A stretch of DNA of 64,000 bases from Mesostigma viride (taxonomy: Eukaryota > Streptophyta > Mesostigmatophyceae > Mesostigmatales > Mesostigmataceae): NCBI GenBank assembly GCA_009746045.1, contig RPFO01000276.1, forward strand, positions 3,628,193 to 3,692,192. The letters are read 5' to 3'. Shown here one piece after another: positions 1 through 11,530 of the stretch. The notes under the pieces are model-generated. The model did no database searches, was not told where the DNA came from, and was given only the letters and a program-made list of their open reading frames with translations. The position numbers were made by a program, and so were the translations under genes. Each line of letters starts with the position of its first letter. Within the stretch, counting starts at the first letter, position 1.

Positions 1-1
1 T

Positions 2-3000
2 GCCACCGTGTACTTAGGGGCCGCGCGGTTCTGGGTGGCGACAGCCGAACTGGCCATGCCCACGGGTGCGTGCTTGGGCGTGCCGCAAACGTTCATTTGT
101 CATGTAGGCCATGGTATGCACTAGATTTGCTACGTAGTTTATTGGAGCTGGACATGTTTGAGGCCATGGCATGGGCTTCCTCTAGGACCTAGGCCATGGT
201 GTGAGGCCATGATGTGTAGGCCATGACGTGAGCACGTGCGGTTGTGTGGAACCAACACGAGGCTGATGCGTGATGCGGACATTGATCGATCCATCCTTGT
301 GTTTATCTTCACTCACCATACAGGCATCACGCTCTGTAATCACTTATTTTCATCACTCATTGTCATAATTTCATGAGTTTGTGCAAGGTCGCCCGCCCAA
401 GGGGACCATGGTGCGGCGTGGCTTTGCTGACACACCAATGTGCTGTGTATTTGAAATGCTGCTGCCGTGTATTATAATAGATGATATGATTATGCTGACA
501 TGCGTCACACAGGGATTAAAAGCACTTCAGTGCTCCGTGACTCCCCAAAGGGAGCACAAGTTAAATTAATGCTGACGTGCGGGATAGAGGTTGCGGCCAT
601 TTCAGAGTCTCGGGGGCAGGCGCGCGAGCAGCATCTGTGCAGCTGCGCCTGCCAATACTCAAGTAGCTAATCATGCTGTTGACACTAAACATGCTTACTA
701 AACGGGAATGCCAAAAAGCTATCATGGACACAGATGTGATTGACACAGATAAGTACATATACTACATTACATGCTTAGGGATGGTCACTATACCTCCTCT
801 GGCTTGGCTGACTTGGAACCGTCAGCTGGCGTGATGGGGAGACCCAAGTACCCTCAGTGCGCTTCTTTGGTCTTACTTCTGCCATCCCCCCTGGCCCTCC
901 AAATTGATCTTCTCCGCACAGGGCGTGTGCATGACGGGGCATGGCACTGGGCGGCAGACCTCGGCTCCCTGGCACCGCTAATGCTGGCCTTTGCAGCGCA
1001 GGCCATCGCCCTGCCAGCGATCCTGTACCTGGCCATGCGGTGGGCGTTAGGTGGTGTGCAAGGGAACGAGAAACGTTTAAGCTGGCCGACCACACTGCTG
1101 TTGTGGGGCGCCGCTGGCAGCCATGTGCTAGCGGCCGTACATGCCGCGTGGGACGCCCTGCCAGAGCCCTCTGGCAGCCATTGGTTGGGCCTCGCGCCCG
1201 CCATGTGCCATGCGAACGCCCCCGTTGATGCTCATGAGGTGCCAGGTGGCAGTATGGGTGGCTATTATTGGCATGTGGCGGTGGAGGTGATCAGATCCGC
1301 TGCTTGCTTTACATGGAGAGGGTGGGCCAACCAGCCATTTTCCGCGCAGGGGCCCACCATGCAGGGCGGCATGGAAGCCACTGTTGGATACGAGGATGGC
1401 GTACTGGGTGGGCAAGAAGGTGCCCAGCGTTTTCCAGTACGCACTCACTCCCAGGCGAGGGACGCGGTTGCCCGCCTTGTGCTCGCGGCCGCACCGCCCT
1501 TGCTCTGGCTGGCACTGCGCGTGTCCAAGGGTGTGAGGGCAACGGCAGCCACAGGCAGAGGGGCAGCGGCGGCAAGAGGGGCAGAGGCGGCAAGAGGGGC
1601 AGAGGCGGCAAGAGGGGCAGCGGCGGCAAGAGGGGCAGCGGCGGCAAGAGGGGCAGAGGTGGCAAGAGGGGCAGAGGCGGCAAGAGGGGCAGAGGTGGCA
1701 AGAGGGGCAGAGGCGGCAAGAGGTGCGGAGGCAGCGGGATGCACCGCGCGCATGAAGGGTGGCAGCGAGGGCGAGATGGGCCGGGGAGATGAATTGGGTG
1801 GGCAGTCAAAGATGAGACCCCCATGCCCCAGTGCTGCAGTGAACGTGGCATGCGTCGCTCTACTGGCAGCCGCCACGCCCTCCCTTGCGTTGCTGCTGGA
1901 GGAAGGAGGTGGTGTCTCGGTGCTGCTCGTCTTGGTGCGAGGTGGGTAGTAGGGAAGGGGGGGTGGAGGTGGGGGGCAGGCTATCATCTGGAGGAGGGGC
2001 TTGTTTACCAGGTGTGTGTGGGGGGGGGGAGGATGGTGCGGTGGCGGCAGGCTATGAATCGTCTGGATGACTGTCCAGGCCCACCTGCATACCTTTTCAG
2101 CGATGCTAAGTCAAGATCTTGTAGCAGTATCAAACACAAGAGGCTGCATCCGACGCAAGAGGCTGTACTAGAGGCTGTATTGGTCCTTGCAAGCTGCCAG
2201 GGTAAAGACATTGGAGCTGGCCATCCCCCGTACGCACGCGACAGGGGGGGTCATTAGACAGTGATTGCATCACTGTTTGGGTTGTCGTTCGCCGTGTGAC
2301 AAAGTTCACGGTAAATCAGATGCAGCAAAGAGCCGCTTTCTCCTCAACTAGTTTGCTGTCTGACACTGTGAGTGTGATCCTACTACCCTACATGCGTGCT
2401 TTCTTTCTACATTGCCAGTAGGTGTACAGAGCCTTTGTCAACCTATATTAATCTGTTTGTCACATTTCTTCTCACGGTACTTAACTTTGTCACATGCCCA
2501 CACGGTCATGTTGTCTATACGCCTGTGTACTACCTTGCCCATCGGTGATCTTGTTGTGTTTTGGTTGCCCTTACCTCATGACCAGAGTGGCAGGGTTGTG
2601 TGAGCGGTTTGTACGGGGAAGGGAATCGCCGGCACTTTGGTTTAGCGTGCTTTTTGCATGCCATTCATTTCGCTCCGTGCCTCACTCCGATTATTTACCA
2701 ACTATATGCTGCATGATGCTGTTGTGGGCAATTTGGATTGAGAACACGACGTGTGTTTGTGGTGCTGCGGACGGTATGTGGCATTGGGCACCGTGCAGGC
2801 TTCTGTTTGGTTTACCTCATGAACGAGCAGGCGGGCCACCAGGTGGCACTGTCTGGTTGCGCCTGCAGCGAAGCCTCCCACAGCCATCGCACCGGTCCCG
2901 CGTCCTTCACCCCTTCATCCACATCTTTGGTAGGAAGGAACGAGCCTGCGCTGGCATCTGCACGACTCCAACGACAGGATCACCTGCACCCTCCAGGGTG

Positions 3001-6000
3001 TGAGGGGCCCGCCGACGACAGGGTGGGCCGTCCGTCGATAACCACAAGCACTGGCGTTAGGAGGAAAGGCGGAGATATCACTAGCAGTAAGGAGGGAAGG
3101 CTTGTGCCCCAATACCGTGTAGAACTATCAGCCGGCAGTGCAGCTGGTTCAAGCAGGGCAGCTGACAGGTCGTCCACTCCGGCACAGTCATCGGTTGTCC
3201 CTGGGCCTCCCTTGGAGCTGGGACGAGGCGGGAGCCACAAGGAGGGATACCTGGGCGACGAGGCAAGGCAACTGGCATCCGCCACCATCCTATGGAACTT
3301 CATTTGCATCGACATGTTTTTCGCCACGGGCCACCGGTAGGTGCGGGAAGGATGGCAAGGACCGGTTGGTGTCTATGTTCCTTGCCACTGGCAACCTCCC
3401 TTGCCACTCACAACCTCCCTTGCCACTCACAGCCTCCCTTGCCACTCACAGCCTCCCTCGCCACTCTCAACCTCCCTTGCCACTCACAGCCTCCCTTGCC
3501 ACTCACGACCTCTCCTGCCACTCACAACCTCTCCTGCCACTCACAACCTCTCCTGCCACTCACAACCTCTCCTGCCACTCACAACCTGCCTTGCCACTCA
3601 CAACCTGCCTTGCCACTCACAGCCTCCCTTGCCACTCTCAACCTCCCTTGCCACTCACAACCTCCCTTGCCACTCACAGCCTTCCTTGCCACTCACAACC
3701 TCTCCTGCCACTCACAACCTCCCTTGCCACTCACAACCTCCCTTGCCACTCACAACCTCTCCTGCCACTCGCAATTTCCCTTGCCACTCACAGCCTCCCT
3801 TGCTTACGTGACGCGGTGCGATCAGAAGACAAAGCTGACTTGGCTTAGGCTTTTGGGATAGTACTTCCTCGGGCCTGTGAATGGTGTGCTCGCCCGTCTA
3901 CGGATCAATATAGGGCACAGTCATAGGAGCTACCATGGTCCGGATTCTCCCGATTTCTGGCCTGCGCTGGTTGTCTCTTTGATAGGCACGACTTTGCGCT
4001 GGGTTAAGACTGGGGCCAGGGGAGGGGCAGGACTATATGCCACATAGTTACTACACATTATTGCCAACTCATTACGGTTACTATGGGCTAGACCTGGTGG
4101 ATGACTTCTGGACTATGCGATACGGTGCTCAGGTGCTGTCTGCCACGGCCCGTGCCTGGTATGTTGTATTCGCGTTCGTCGTGTCATAGTCATTTTGTTG
4201 AAAGCTCAAATGTGCAGGGTTGCTGTTTCAGGAGTTTTTCTGGTGCTCCCAATATTCATGTGGCCTCGCAGCACCTGTTACATGGCTGGCATCCGACACC
4301 GTCCCCGTGACAACAGCGTGTCTCATTGGTTTCATGTCAGGCGTGCGCGTGTGTGTGCGCGTGTGTATTTTGGTTTGTTGTCGGCACTCACCCCGGCAAC
4401 TCCAGGTGCTCCTTTGAGGCGCTTCAGTTCACGTCTGCATTTGTCGGGTAAGAGCGCGCACACGAGGCCGGTTGACAGAGGACAGTGCATGTGCCCAGGA
4501 CAGAGGTCACGGCTGCTCCCTGCATGTTACCACGTGCAAGCCCATGACCCCTTTTCAGAGAGTTATGGGCATCAAATGCAATGCGAAGCATGGCCATCGG
4601 CACATCTCATGCAAGGTCTTGGCGTCGCTCTAGTTACAGATTTCATGTGGCAGGTGGGCATAATAAGCCAATTTGTCTCCAATCGTTAAAAGCTTTGTCT
4701 ATACAAGCTTAGTCTTTACAAGCCCACACTTTATATGTATTCGTCAATGGCGAAAACCCTTTATCTCCCTCCCTGGCCCTCCGTGCGGCAGTTTTGAGGA
4801 GTTCTCCTTCTGGCGAGCTGGCGCGATGCTGGCTGCCAACACGTGGGCCTCTGACATCCTCCATGCGGTGGCCCTGCCGCTGCTGGCCACGGCCGGCCAC
4901 CAACACAAGTGGCCCCTGCATCCAGGGTGCTGGAGAGGGATGCAGGGAGGGGCCACTGACGATGTTGCATTGATCCAGCGGCGCCTGCTGCAGGTACATT
5001 GCCCAAGACACTTTTACGTGTCATTTCATTTTCACCCTCTAAAATTACTCCGGGGCAACGACGGCTCATGGTTTGTCCATGCTGCGGTTCCATGGCATAC
5101 GTGTTGTGCATGCGTTGTGTTGGGTCGGTGGGCATCCACATCGCAGCATGGGATTGTGTGGTGTGCATACTGTTTCTGCGGTGGCTGGCTTCGCAAGTAC
5201 CGATGGACGGATGCCTGGACTTGTATGGCTGGACCGTTGCAGGGAAGCTGTGGAAGCCCCACAGGCACCCGCCCTCCTTCCCAGCAGCACCGATAGGTGT
5301 CGGCACCCTATGCTTCCATGCATGATAGGAAAGCTACATCGAGACTGTCCACAAAACACATCTTGCATCATGCTCAGGCACGTCCTTCTGAGTATTCACC
5401 GTTGATTGCCCATGCGTATGTGTGTTACTGTGTGCATCTATAAGCACGCCTATATATGCTCAAGCCCATTTGTACTCCAGCCAGCGCATATATCCTCAAG
5501 CCCATCTTTACTGAAGACCATCTATTAATTAGCACTGCATCTGTTACTGAAGACCATATAAACTGAAGCCCATCTTTACTTAAGCCCATCGTTATTCAAG
5601 CCCATCGTTACTCAATCCCATCTACGCTTCGGGTGTATCTTTACTCGTGTTATTTGTACCCATCCTTTTGGTCCGCTACTTGGGTGCCTGACCACACGGC
5701 GGCTGGGCATCAGGTCGGCGCCACCTGGCTCTGCATGCGAGGCGTGTGCCTGCTGGTGACGGCGGCATTCGTGATGGCCCAGAGGCAGCACCTGATGGTG
5801 GGTACCAAGTGTTCAGAATGGTGGGCCCAAAGTGTCAGGTCACTGCCACCCTTTTTTGTTTTCCTCTGGACGCTCCCATGTTACCCATCCCCTGCATTGA
5901 ATCTGAACGCGCCTGACACGCCTTGCCCCAGAACCGCCTAGAAAGCTCCATGCACGTGCACACACTCATGCATTCACCCGTATGCACACGCAAAAATGTG

Positions 6001-7188
6001 TATGCCCGCCCACCTCCGTGGTTGCGATTGTAGTTCTGTGCTTCCACCATAAAAAGGTCTGTTTACGTGCCCAACATGTAGGGGTTTTCCCTGGACGCTT
6101 CAAGGGTTTATTTGTCGATACAGCTGGTGTCTTCATCTTCACCTCTTGCCCAATCCTTCACCATCATGGCTGTCCCATCTCACGTGAATGATGGTTCGCG
6201 TTTTCTGCATGGAGAAAGCAAGTGTTTAACATTCAAGTTTCTTAATAGTATATCATGTTTTTACGCAGATAGAGCTCTGTTATTCAAGGTGTCTGCACAG
6301 GAAGTAGTTGCAAATTACGTACAAATATAGAGCTAGTCAAGTGCACCCAATGTCCGGCATCCAGGCAAGGGCAGCGTATGTTTGTGCAAATTCTTCCGAC
6401 CCTCTTGTGCTTCAACTCCAGATTTCAATGCTGGTCAGTCAGTTTTCATGACCAACTCTGCTGAGGGGGGCAAATGTTGGTAATTACAATGCCACGGCTG
6501 AACCAAAGGTGCATGTGGTGGTGGCCAGCAAGGGCCGATAACGTGCTGGCACCATCAGGCGGCTTTTCGTCAGGTGAGTGTGCTCCATCATGCATGTAGC
6601 GGGATTCCCAAGTTGAAGATCATTGCATCATCTGTTTCAGGGTGATGCTTGCCATGAGCACCACCGTGCGCATCTCCTGATGTTATCTGGACGCTTTATG
6701 TGCAATGCATTTTTTTTTAAATGCATTTTCGGTCGCACTCCTTTCTGTGTGTATTGTACCAAATCTTTCACTGCATGCGTTTATCTTCTCATTATCCTTA
6801 TGCACAACAGCCTTGTGCTGTCTAGTGCCCTCCATGCCATTTGACACTCCGTGCTTGCTTGTCAGGTATGACCATGTTTGACCCATGTGTGACAAGACAG
6901 TGACCTTGGCAGAGATTCCCCAGACTTGACCCTGCTGGATTCGCAGCCGTTTAGAACTAGGAGAAGCACATAAAACTCTCTTACTTACACAAATGCCCCC
7001 TGCATTTGCACGTGACGTGCCCGCATATGCAGGTATGGGGCATCTTTGCACCCAAGTATGTTTTTGAGGCGTGCGGGCTCATCACATCTGGCGTACTTGT
7101 GCTAGTGACAACTGGACTGGCTTCAGTACTGGCCGGCCGGGGCTACTGGCCAGTAATCGTGGCCCGCCAGACCGCCGTGTGTATCTGA
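2..7188 (+). CDS. PIGO: GPI ethanolamine phosphate transferase 3 (PIG-O/Gpi13-like), C-terminal part
   Basis: PIG-O adds ethanolamine phosphate to the third mannose of the GPI anchor in the ER membrane. I read six exons: before 2-65, 922-1941, 2799-3336, 4792-4993, 5714-5797 and 7033-7188. All introns are GT-AG and every junction phase matches, giving about 687 residues that end at TGA 7186-7188. The C-terminus (QRQHLMVWGIFAPKYVFEA) matches the highly conserved PIG-O end (HLMVWKVFAPKFIFEA in the human protein). The segments ending FFATGHR and then MLAANTWASDILHAVALPLL fit the family's conserved transmembrane region. Several hydrophobic helices are visible. The N-terminal alkaline-phosphatase-like catalytic domain lies upstream of the window. 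Oddities: an 18-bp coding minisatellite in the loop of exon 2, and a long hydrophilic insert at the start of the third exon. The first exon (2-65) rests only on phase and hydrophobicity; the last three are very secure. Confidence 0.88.
511..558 (-). repeat. Dispersed hairpin repeat, copy 1 (minus strand)
   Basis: This lies in the first PIG-O intron. Its reverse complement carries the core GTGCTCC..TTGGGGAGTCACGGAGCAC followed by an AGTGCTTTTAATCC-like tail, as in copies at 7760, 19597, 20913 and 38474. The arms GTGCTCC and GGAGCAC can pair, and AGCAC/GTGCT pair again just after. Function unknown. Confidence 0.7.
1545..1735 (+). repeat. 18-bp coding minisatellite inside PIG-O exon 2
   Basis: About ten copies of an 18-bp unit (GGCAAGAGGGGCAGAGGC with A/C variants) run in frame and encode repeats of AARGAE or AARGAA. 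They lie in the hydrophilic loop between two hydrophobic segments, one before (around LVLAAAPPLLWLAL) and one after (around VALLAAATPSLALLL). The unit is a multiple of three, so copy-number change keeps the frame. Confidence 0.85.
3380..3805 (+). repeat. 19-bp minisatellite in PIG-O intron 3
   Basis: About 22 tandem copies of a 19-bp unit (TTGCCACTCACAACCTCCC and variants with CTCCTG, CTGCCT or CAGCC). It starts about 45 bases after the exon donor at 3336. There are no unique spacers, so it is a plain minisatellite. Confidence 0.92.
5455..5640 (+). repeat. Degenerate tandem repeat in PIG-O intron 4
   Basis: Imperfect units of about 17-20 bases built around AAGCCCATC(T/G)TTACT recur here, ending roughly 75 bases before the next exon at 5714. 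It is AT-richer than the flanking exons. Confidence 0.6.
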
Positions 7189-7254
7189 TCGATATACATA
7201 TATAATGTTGCATGCATGTCGTTGTAGTTTCATATACCCGCACAGACCAGGTGA

Positions 7255-7740
7255 ATACCTGCACAGACCGATGTGGGCCCTGCCGGGGGGTTAAAGACTG
7301 GCCAACCAGGTAGACACCTCCTCCTATGGCAGGGTCCCACTGGCAAACTTGCGCGTGCCCCGCACCGACGCAGCGCGACCTGGACCTATGTGACACAACT
7401 GCTTGAGGATGCAGGGGCTCTGGGACTCTCTGTACTCCGCGCTCGCATGATAGGCAAGGAGAATTGATTTGAGAAGGAGAAACGGGCTGCCATCTGCGAT
7501 AAGAACCTTCCTGAGGGGCATGCTTCTGTCTTCTCGGACCCACGGGCCCCGCGGCCCATTGCTGGCCAGGGTATAAGTCCGCAGGTGGAGGTTATTGCCC
7601 CTGAGGATGGCCGCTGCACTACTGCCTCGGCTGCCATTACAGTAGAGGACAGCTCGGATGATGATTATATGTTTGGGGCATGGTGCAGCTGCTATTCGTA
7701 ACTATCGTGTAATTATTTTTCTAACTGAGATTAGCATTAA
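7255..7740 (+). mobile_element. LINE 3'-end fragment (copy A)
   Basis: Frame fragments read TYVTQLLEDAG..GLSVLRARMIG and later VEDSSDDDY. This is the C-terminal tail of a non-LTR retrotransposon ORF2, where families usually show a motif near (R)W.d.v.qDL..LG. The same tail recurs at 8571-9234 and 17915-18480. Frames are broken, and the 3' end stops at GAGATTAGCATTA without the ACTT tail. It begins just after the last PIG-O exon. Confidence 0.7.
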
Positions 7741-7759
7741 CCCATAATTATTAATCGAT

Positions 7760-8330
7760 TGCTCCCGTTGGGGAGTCACGGAGCACCAAAGTGCTTTTAA
7801 TCATCCGGGCTAAGTGTCGAAGGGCAGGGACCCCATCTTGCATGGCATGCCAAAGGGTTCACAATCGGACCCTTAAAAACGATCCGGCATACCCTGCATG
7901 TTGGTGCCGAATATGAGACCTGTGTGAGCATTGCATGATGCTGGGGGGGCGTGAGCGAATGTGCGGTGCATGACGTGGGGCATAGCTAGGCTGGCGGTAG
8001 GGCTGTACTGAGCTGTAGAGCAACTGGCTACTGACTGTAGAGCAAGGCTCTATACCTGAGAGACCTGCCGGCCGTCTACTTACCTTGTATTGATCATCAT
8101 CGCGTACATTTGGCTACCATGCACCTACAAGGCCTCGATCAGCTACAATGGCTACAATTGCTGCAATGACGGCGGCCGCTACAAGGGCTAAATGCTAATC
8201 TATAGTAGCCGGCTGAGTGCGTCCGCATCTTGTGGTTGATCGATAATCATGCGTGTCCCCGCCCTGGCCTCTAGTAGACCTTGAGCTTTTAGCTAGCGGC
8301 CCATGTAACATGAGCGGCTTACTCATTTTA
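7760..8330 (+). repeat. Dispersed hairpin repeat (copy 2) with body and antisense ORF1 scrap
   Basis: The hairpin core is at 7760-7802. It is followed by sequence related to 19640-19990 and 38520-38870 (AAAGGGCAG.GAC, GGCATGCCA, GATCCGGC). Near 8190-8290 a stretch beginning GTCCGCATCTTGTGGTTGAT matches the antisense ORF1 fragment at 38890. No intact ORF. Confidence 0.6.
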
Positions 8331-8570
8331 ATTAATCAATTAATTGATAGACACGTGACTGCATCACGTGAGCATAAGTGGGAGGGGAACATGCCATGGA
8401 ATGGATGGTGTAAGCTATCTAGGTCCTAGTTACAGGTTTGTGGGCACCACGGCCCGAATCGCTATGAATGCCATACGCGGTCACACGCGGAGCCCCCACA
8501 GACTTGGGGGTGGTCTCCTTCATCACTACTTGCCATCTATCCTTGTGCACCATCTGCCTCCATATTACAG

Positions 8571-9236
<666 letters not shown>

Positions 9237-10179
9237 TTACAGACAAACCAGGAGGCTGCCCGGGTGTGAGCCCGTCACGTCTATAGTAGTGTAGCACATG
9301 TCGATGTCGAGTCTATATCACGAAAAACTTCCGCGGGTGGTGGCCCTGCCGCGCGCGGCCTGGGGCACGCCAGGTGAGGACATAACGCCCAGACTGGGCG
9401 GGCTTGGTGCAAGCTAGTCTATCTGATGTGTCTACCTGATCTGTGCGGGCCAGGTGCCCGGCTACGGGTGGGCCCAGGCGCCTGTGCCTAACAATGTGGG
9501 AAACATAGGGCAAATCAGCGTACAAATCCTCATTATAAGTACTAATTAATGTGCCAACCAAAGGGGATGTTAAGGGCCTTTGCGCAGCTCATCTTGGTGA
9601 CGTTAATTGCCGTCGTGTCGTTGCTCCATGCAGCTCGATCCTGTGTCAGTGTCCAGGCTCATGTGCAAGCATATACTGCCGCAGGCGCAGAGGAGGTGGA
9701 GACACTTGCCGCCGAGATCAATCGCCACGCGGCCGCCAACCGGCAGGCAGCACAAGGCGGCATGCTATGATGGCAGTCTCTCGACTGTCTCACCGGACCA
9801 CTGGGAAACGCAACGGGCTGCCGGACATCCCCCGGGCACGTACCCCACCATGCAGTGAACGCCTTGAGCTTTGGTTAAGCTCCCTAATGCCAAACTATCG
9901 ATCGGGGGCTCCTGGACCACCCCCCTCGCTCAACCCCGCTGCCACGCTGCACGCCCTGCGGCTAGCCGCGTGGACGTATACCTAATAATTGAGCCCCCGC
10001 AGCTATAGGCGCCCACCGGCGAACGTGTACGGACTACTTGGTCCCCCCGCTCTCCGGCCCCCTCAGGGCCTGGTGGACGGCCGCCACGACAATTAAGTGG
10101 ACACCCCGGGAATGGGCTGCTGCCGGCCATCGATCCACAGTGCCACCAGGTCCGCAACGATGCTGCATATGCCATGGGA

Positions 10180-11530
10180 GTGGACAATACTACTTCACCG
10201 GAGGTAATGGTTAATTACATAAGATGCCTGAGCTTGTTGAGCCTTTCCTCTGGGGCGTTTGCAACCGGATTCTACGAGACGGCCTCGATCCCCCGGCCCG
10301 CCGATGTATTGGAAGACTGCTGTCCGGGTCACGCTCTACAAGGGCAAGGGGTCCGCCGCGGATACCGGCAACTACCTGCGGCGTCTGCCTAGCTCTGGAC
10401 AATTAAGCTGCGTGCTGAAAGTCTACATGCATAACTTGCTGAACCGCATGTGTGCCAGCCTCGAGTTCCCACCTAGGTGAGTCCCAGATGGGCTCGTTCC
10501 GTGTTAATTGGTCGCAATTGTGTTACATAATATGGTCACCATGACTGCGCGCCGCCTGACCGAGGAAGTGGGCCGCCTGGGCCGGCCTAGCTCTTACAAT
10601 TGCAAACTGAGTACGATTGATCTTCGTGGATTTCCATCTTAATTGTTGACCAAGGCATTCGATACGTAACGGTTATATGGGGACACCCTATATGGGTGGT
10701 CCTCCACCTGTTCCGTGTTACTAGTAGCTAGTATACCATCGTTCATTGTACGTTGAGATCATGTGCCAGTTCTATGAAGGTTCCCAACTCCCAAGCCCAG
10801 GTCCCGTACCACGCTGCCGGCGTACATCACTTGGGCGTTCCCCCAGTACACACATGCAGGGACCCCGTACGTGGCAGGGCTGTTTGCTCTCCCCATATCT
10901 ATTCACCATTATGGCTGACTATATTATGTCAGAGGCGTGCAGCCGTGCACAAGCCCGGGTGCATGCTCCCGGAGGGGCGCCCGACCGCCGGGTCCTCGCC
11001 GATCGAGATCACGGATCGCGGTATCAACCGACGCCAGCTGATTGGCGGGGTTGGCCCACCCTATATACCGACTTAGAAGCGATCTGATCACTACACTGTC
11101 AGATGACATGACGCTCGTGGCACATCGTCCGACGCTCATATATCTAGACCCCGGATCGACGGTCCGCCCTGAACTCTGGCTAGATAGCTTGTCTGACTGG
11201 AGTCTGGTTAAGTGCGGGCGCGGTGGGGCTTTATTACTGTATGATCAGCAAGAAAACGGAGGTCATGGCCATGCATCGGCTTCCCCGCTGTTGCTGGGAC
11301 TGGCCGCACCGGCCCCACGGCCCACCCTCCTCCTGCTGGACGGCAGCCCGGTTCCCCCGGCCGGTGAGTCGGTTTGAACAAGCTCCTTGCGGGCAGCTGG
11401 CTCCCCTCCACGTGCGGCCGGTCGCGTTTGCGTGCCATTATGCCCTTAAGACTATCACTAATGGAAGACATATCCGGCCAGCAATCATAGATCACTCATG
11501 CATGTGTGTGATCGATCCACTATATATAAT
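10180..11530 (+). pseudogene. LINE reverse transcriptase remnant
   Basis: Shifting frames give a recognisable non-LTR RT. At about 10224-10480: LVEPFLWGVCNRILRDG, WKTAVRVTLYKGKGSAADTG and LKVYMHNLLNRM, the N-terminal RT signature. At about 10870-10930: QGCLLSPYLFTIMADYIMSE. Near 11090: SDDMTLVAHRP, corresponding to the catalytic (F/Y)ADD box. Near 11240: ISKKTEVMAM. Several frameshifts separate these blocks, so it cannot make a full protein. Confidence 0.8.

Noticed and set aside
1268-1792. GKRGRG-repeat ORF as an RGG-type RNA-binding protein
   Set aside because: It is another frame of the PIG-O coding minisatellite; only the AARGAE frame connects to conserved PIG-O segments with matching splice phases.
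3380-3805. Possible CRISPR-like array (regular short repeats)
   Set aside because: The 19-bp units are directly adjacent with no unique spacers, the locus is a eukaryotic intron, and no cas genes are present.
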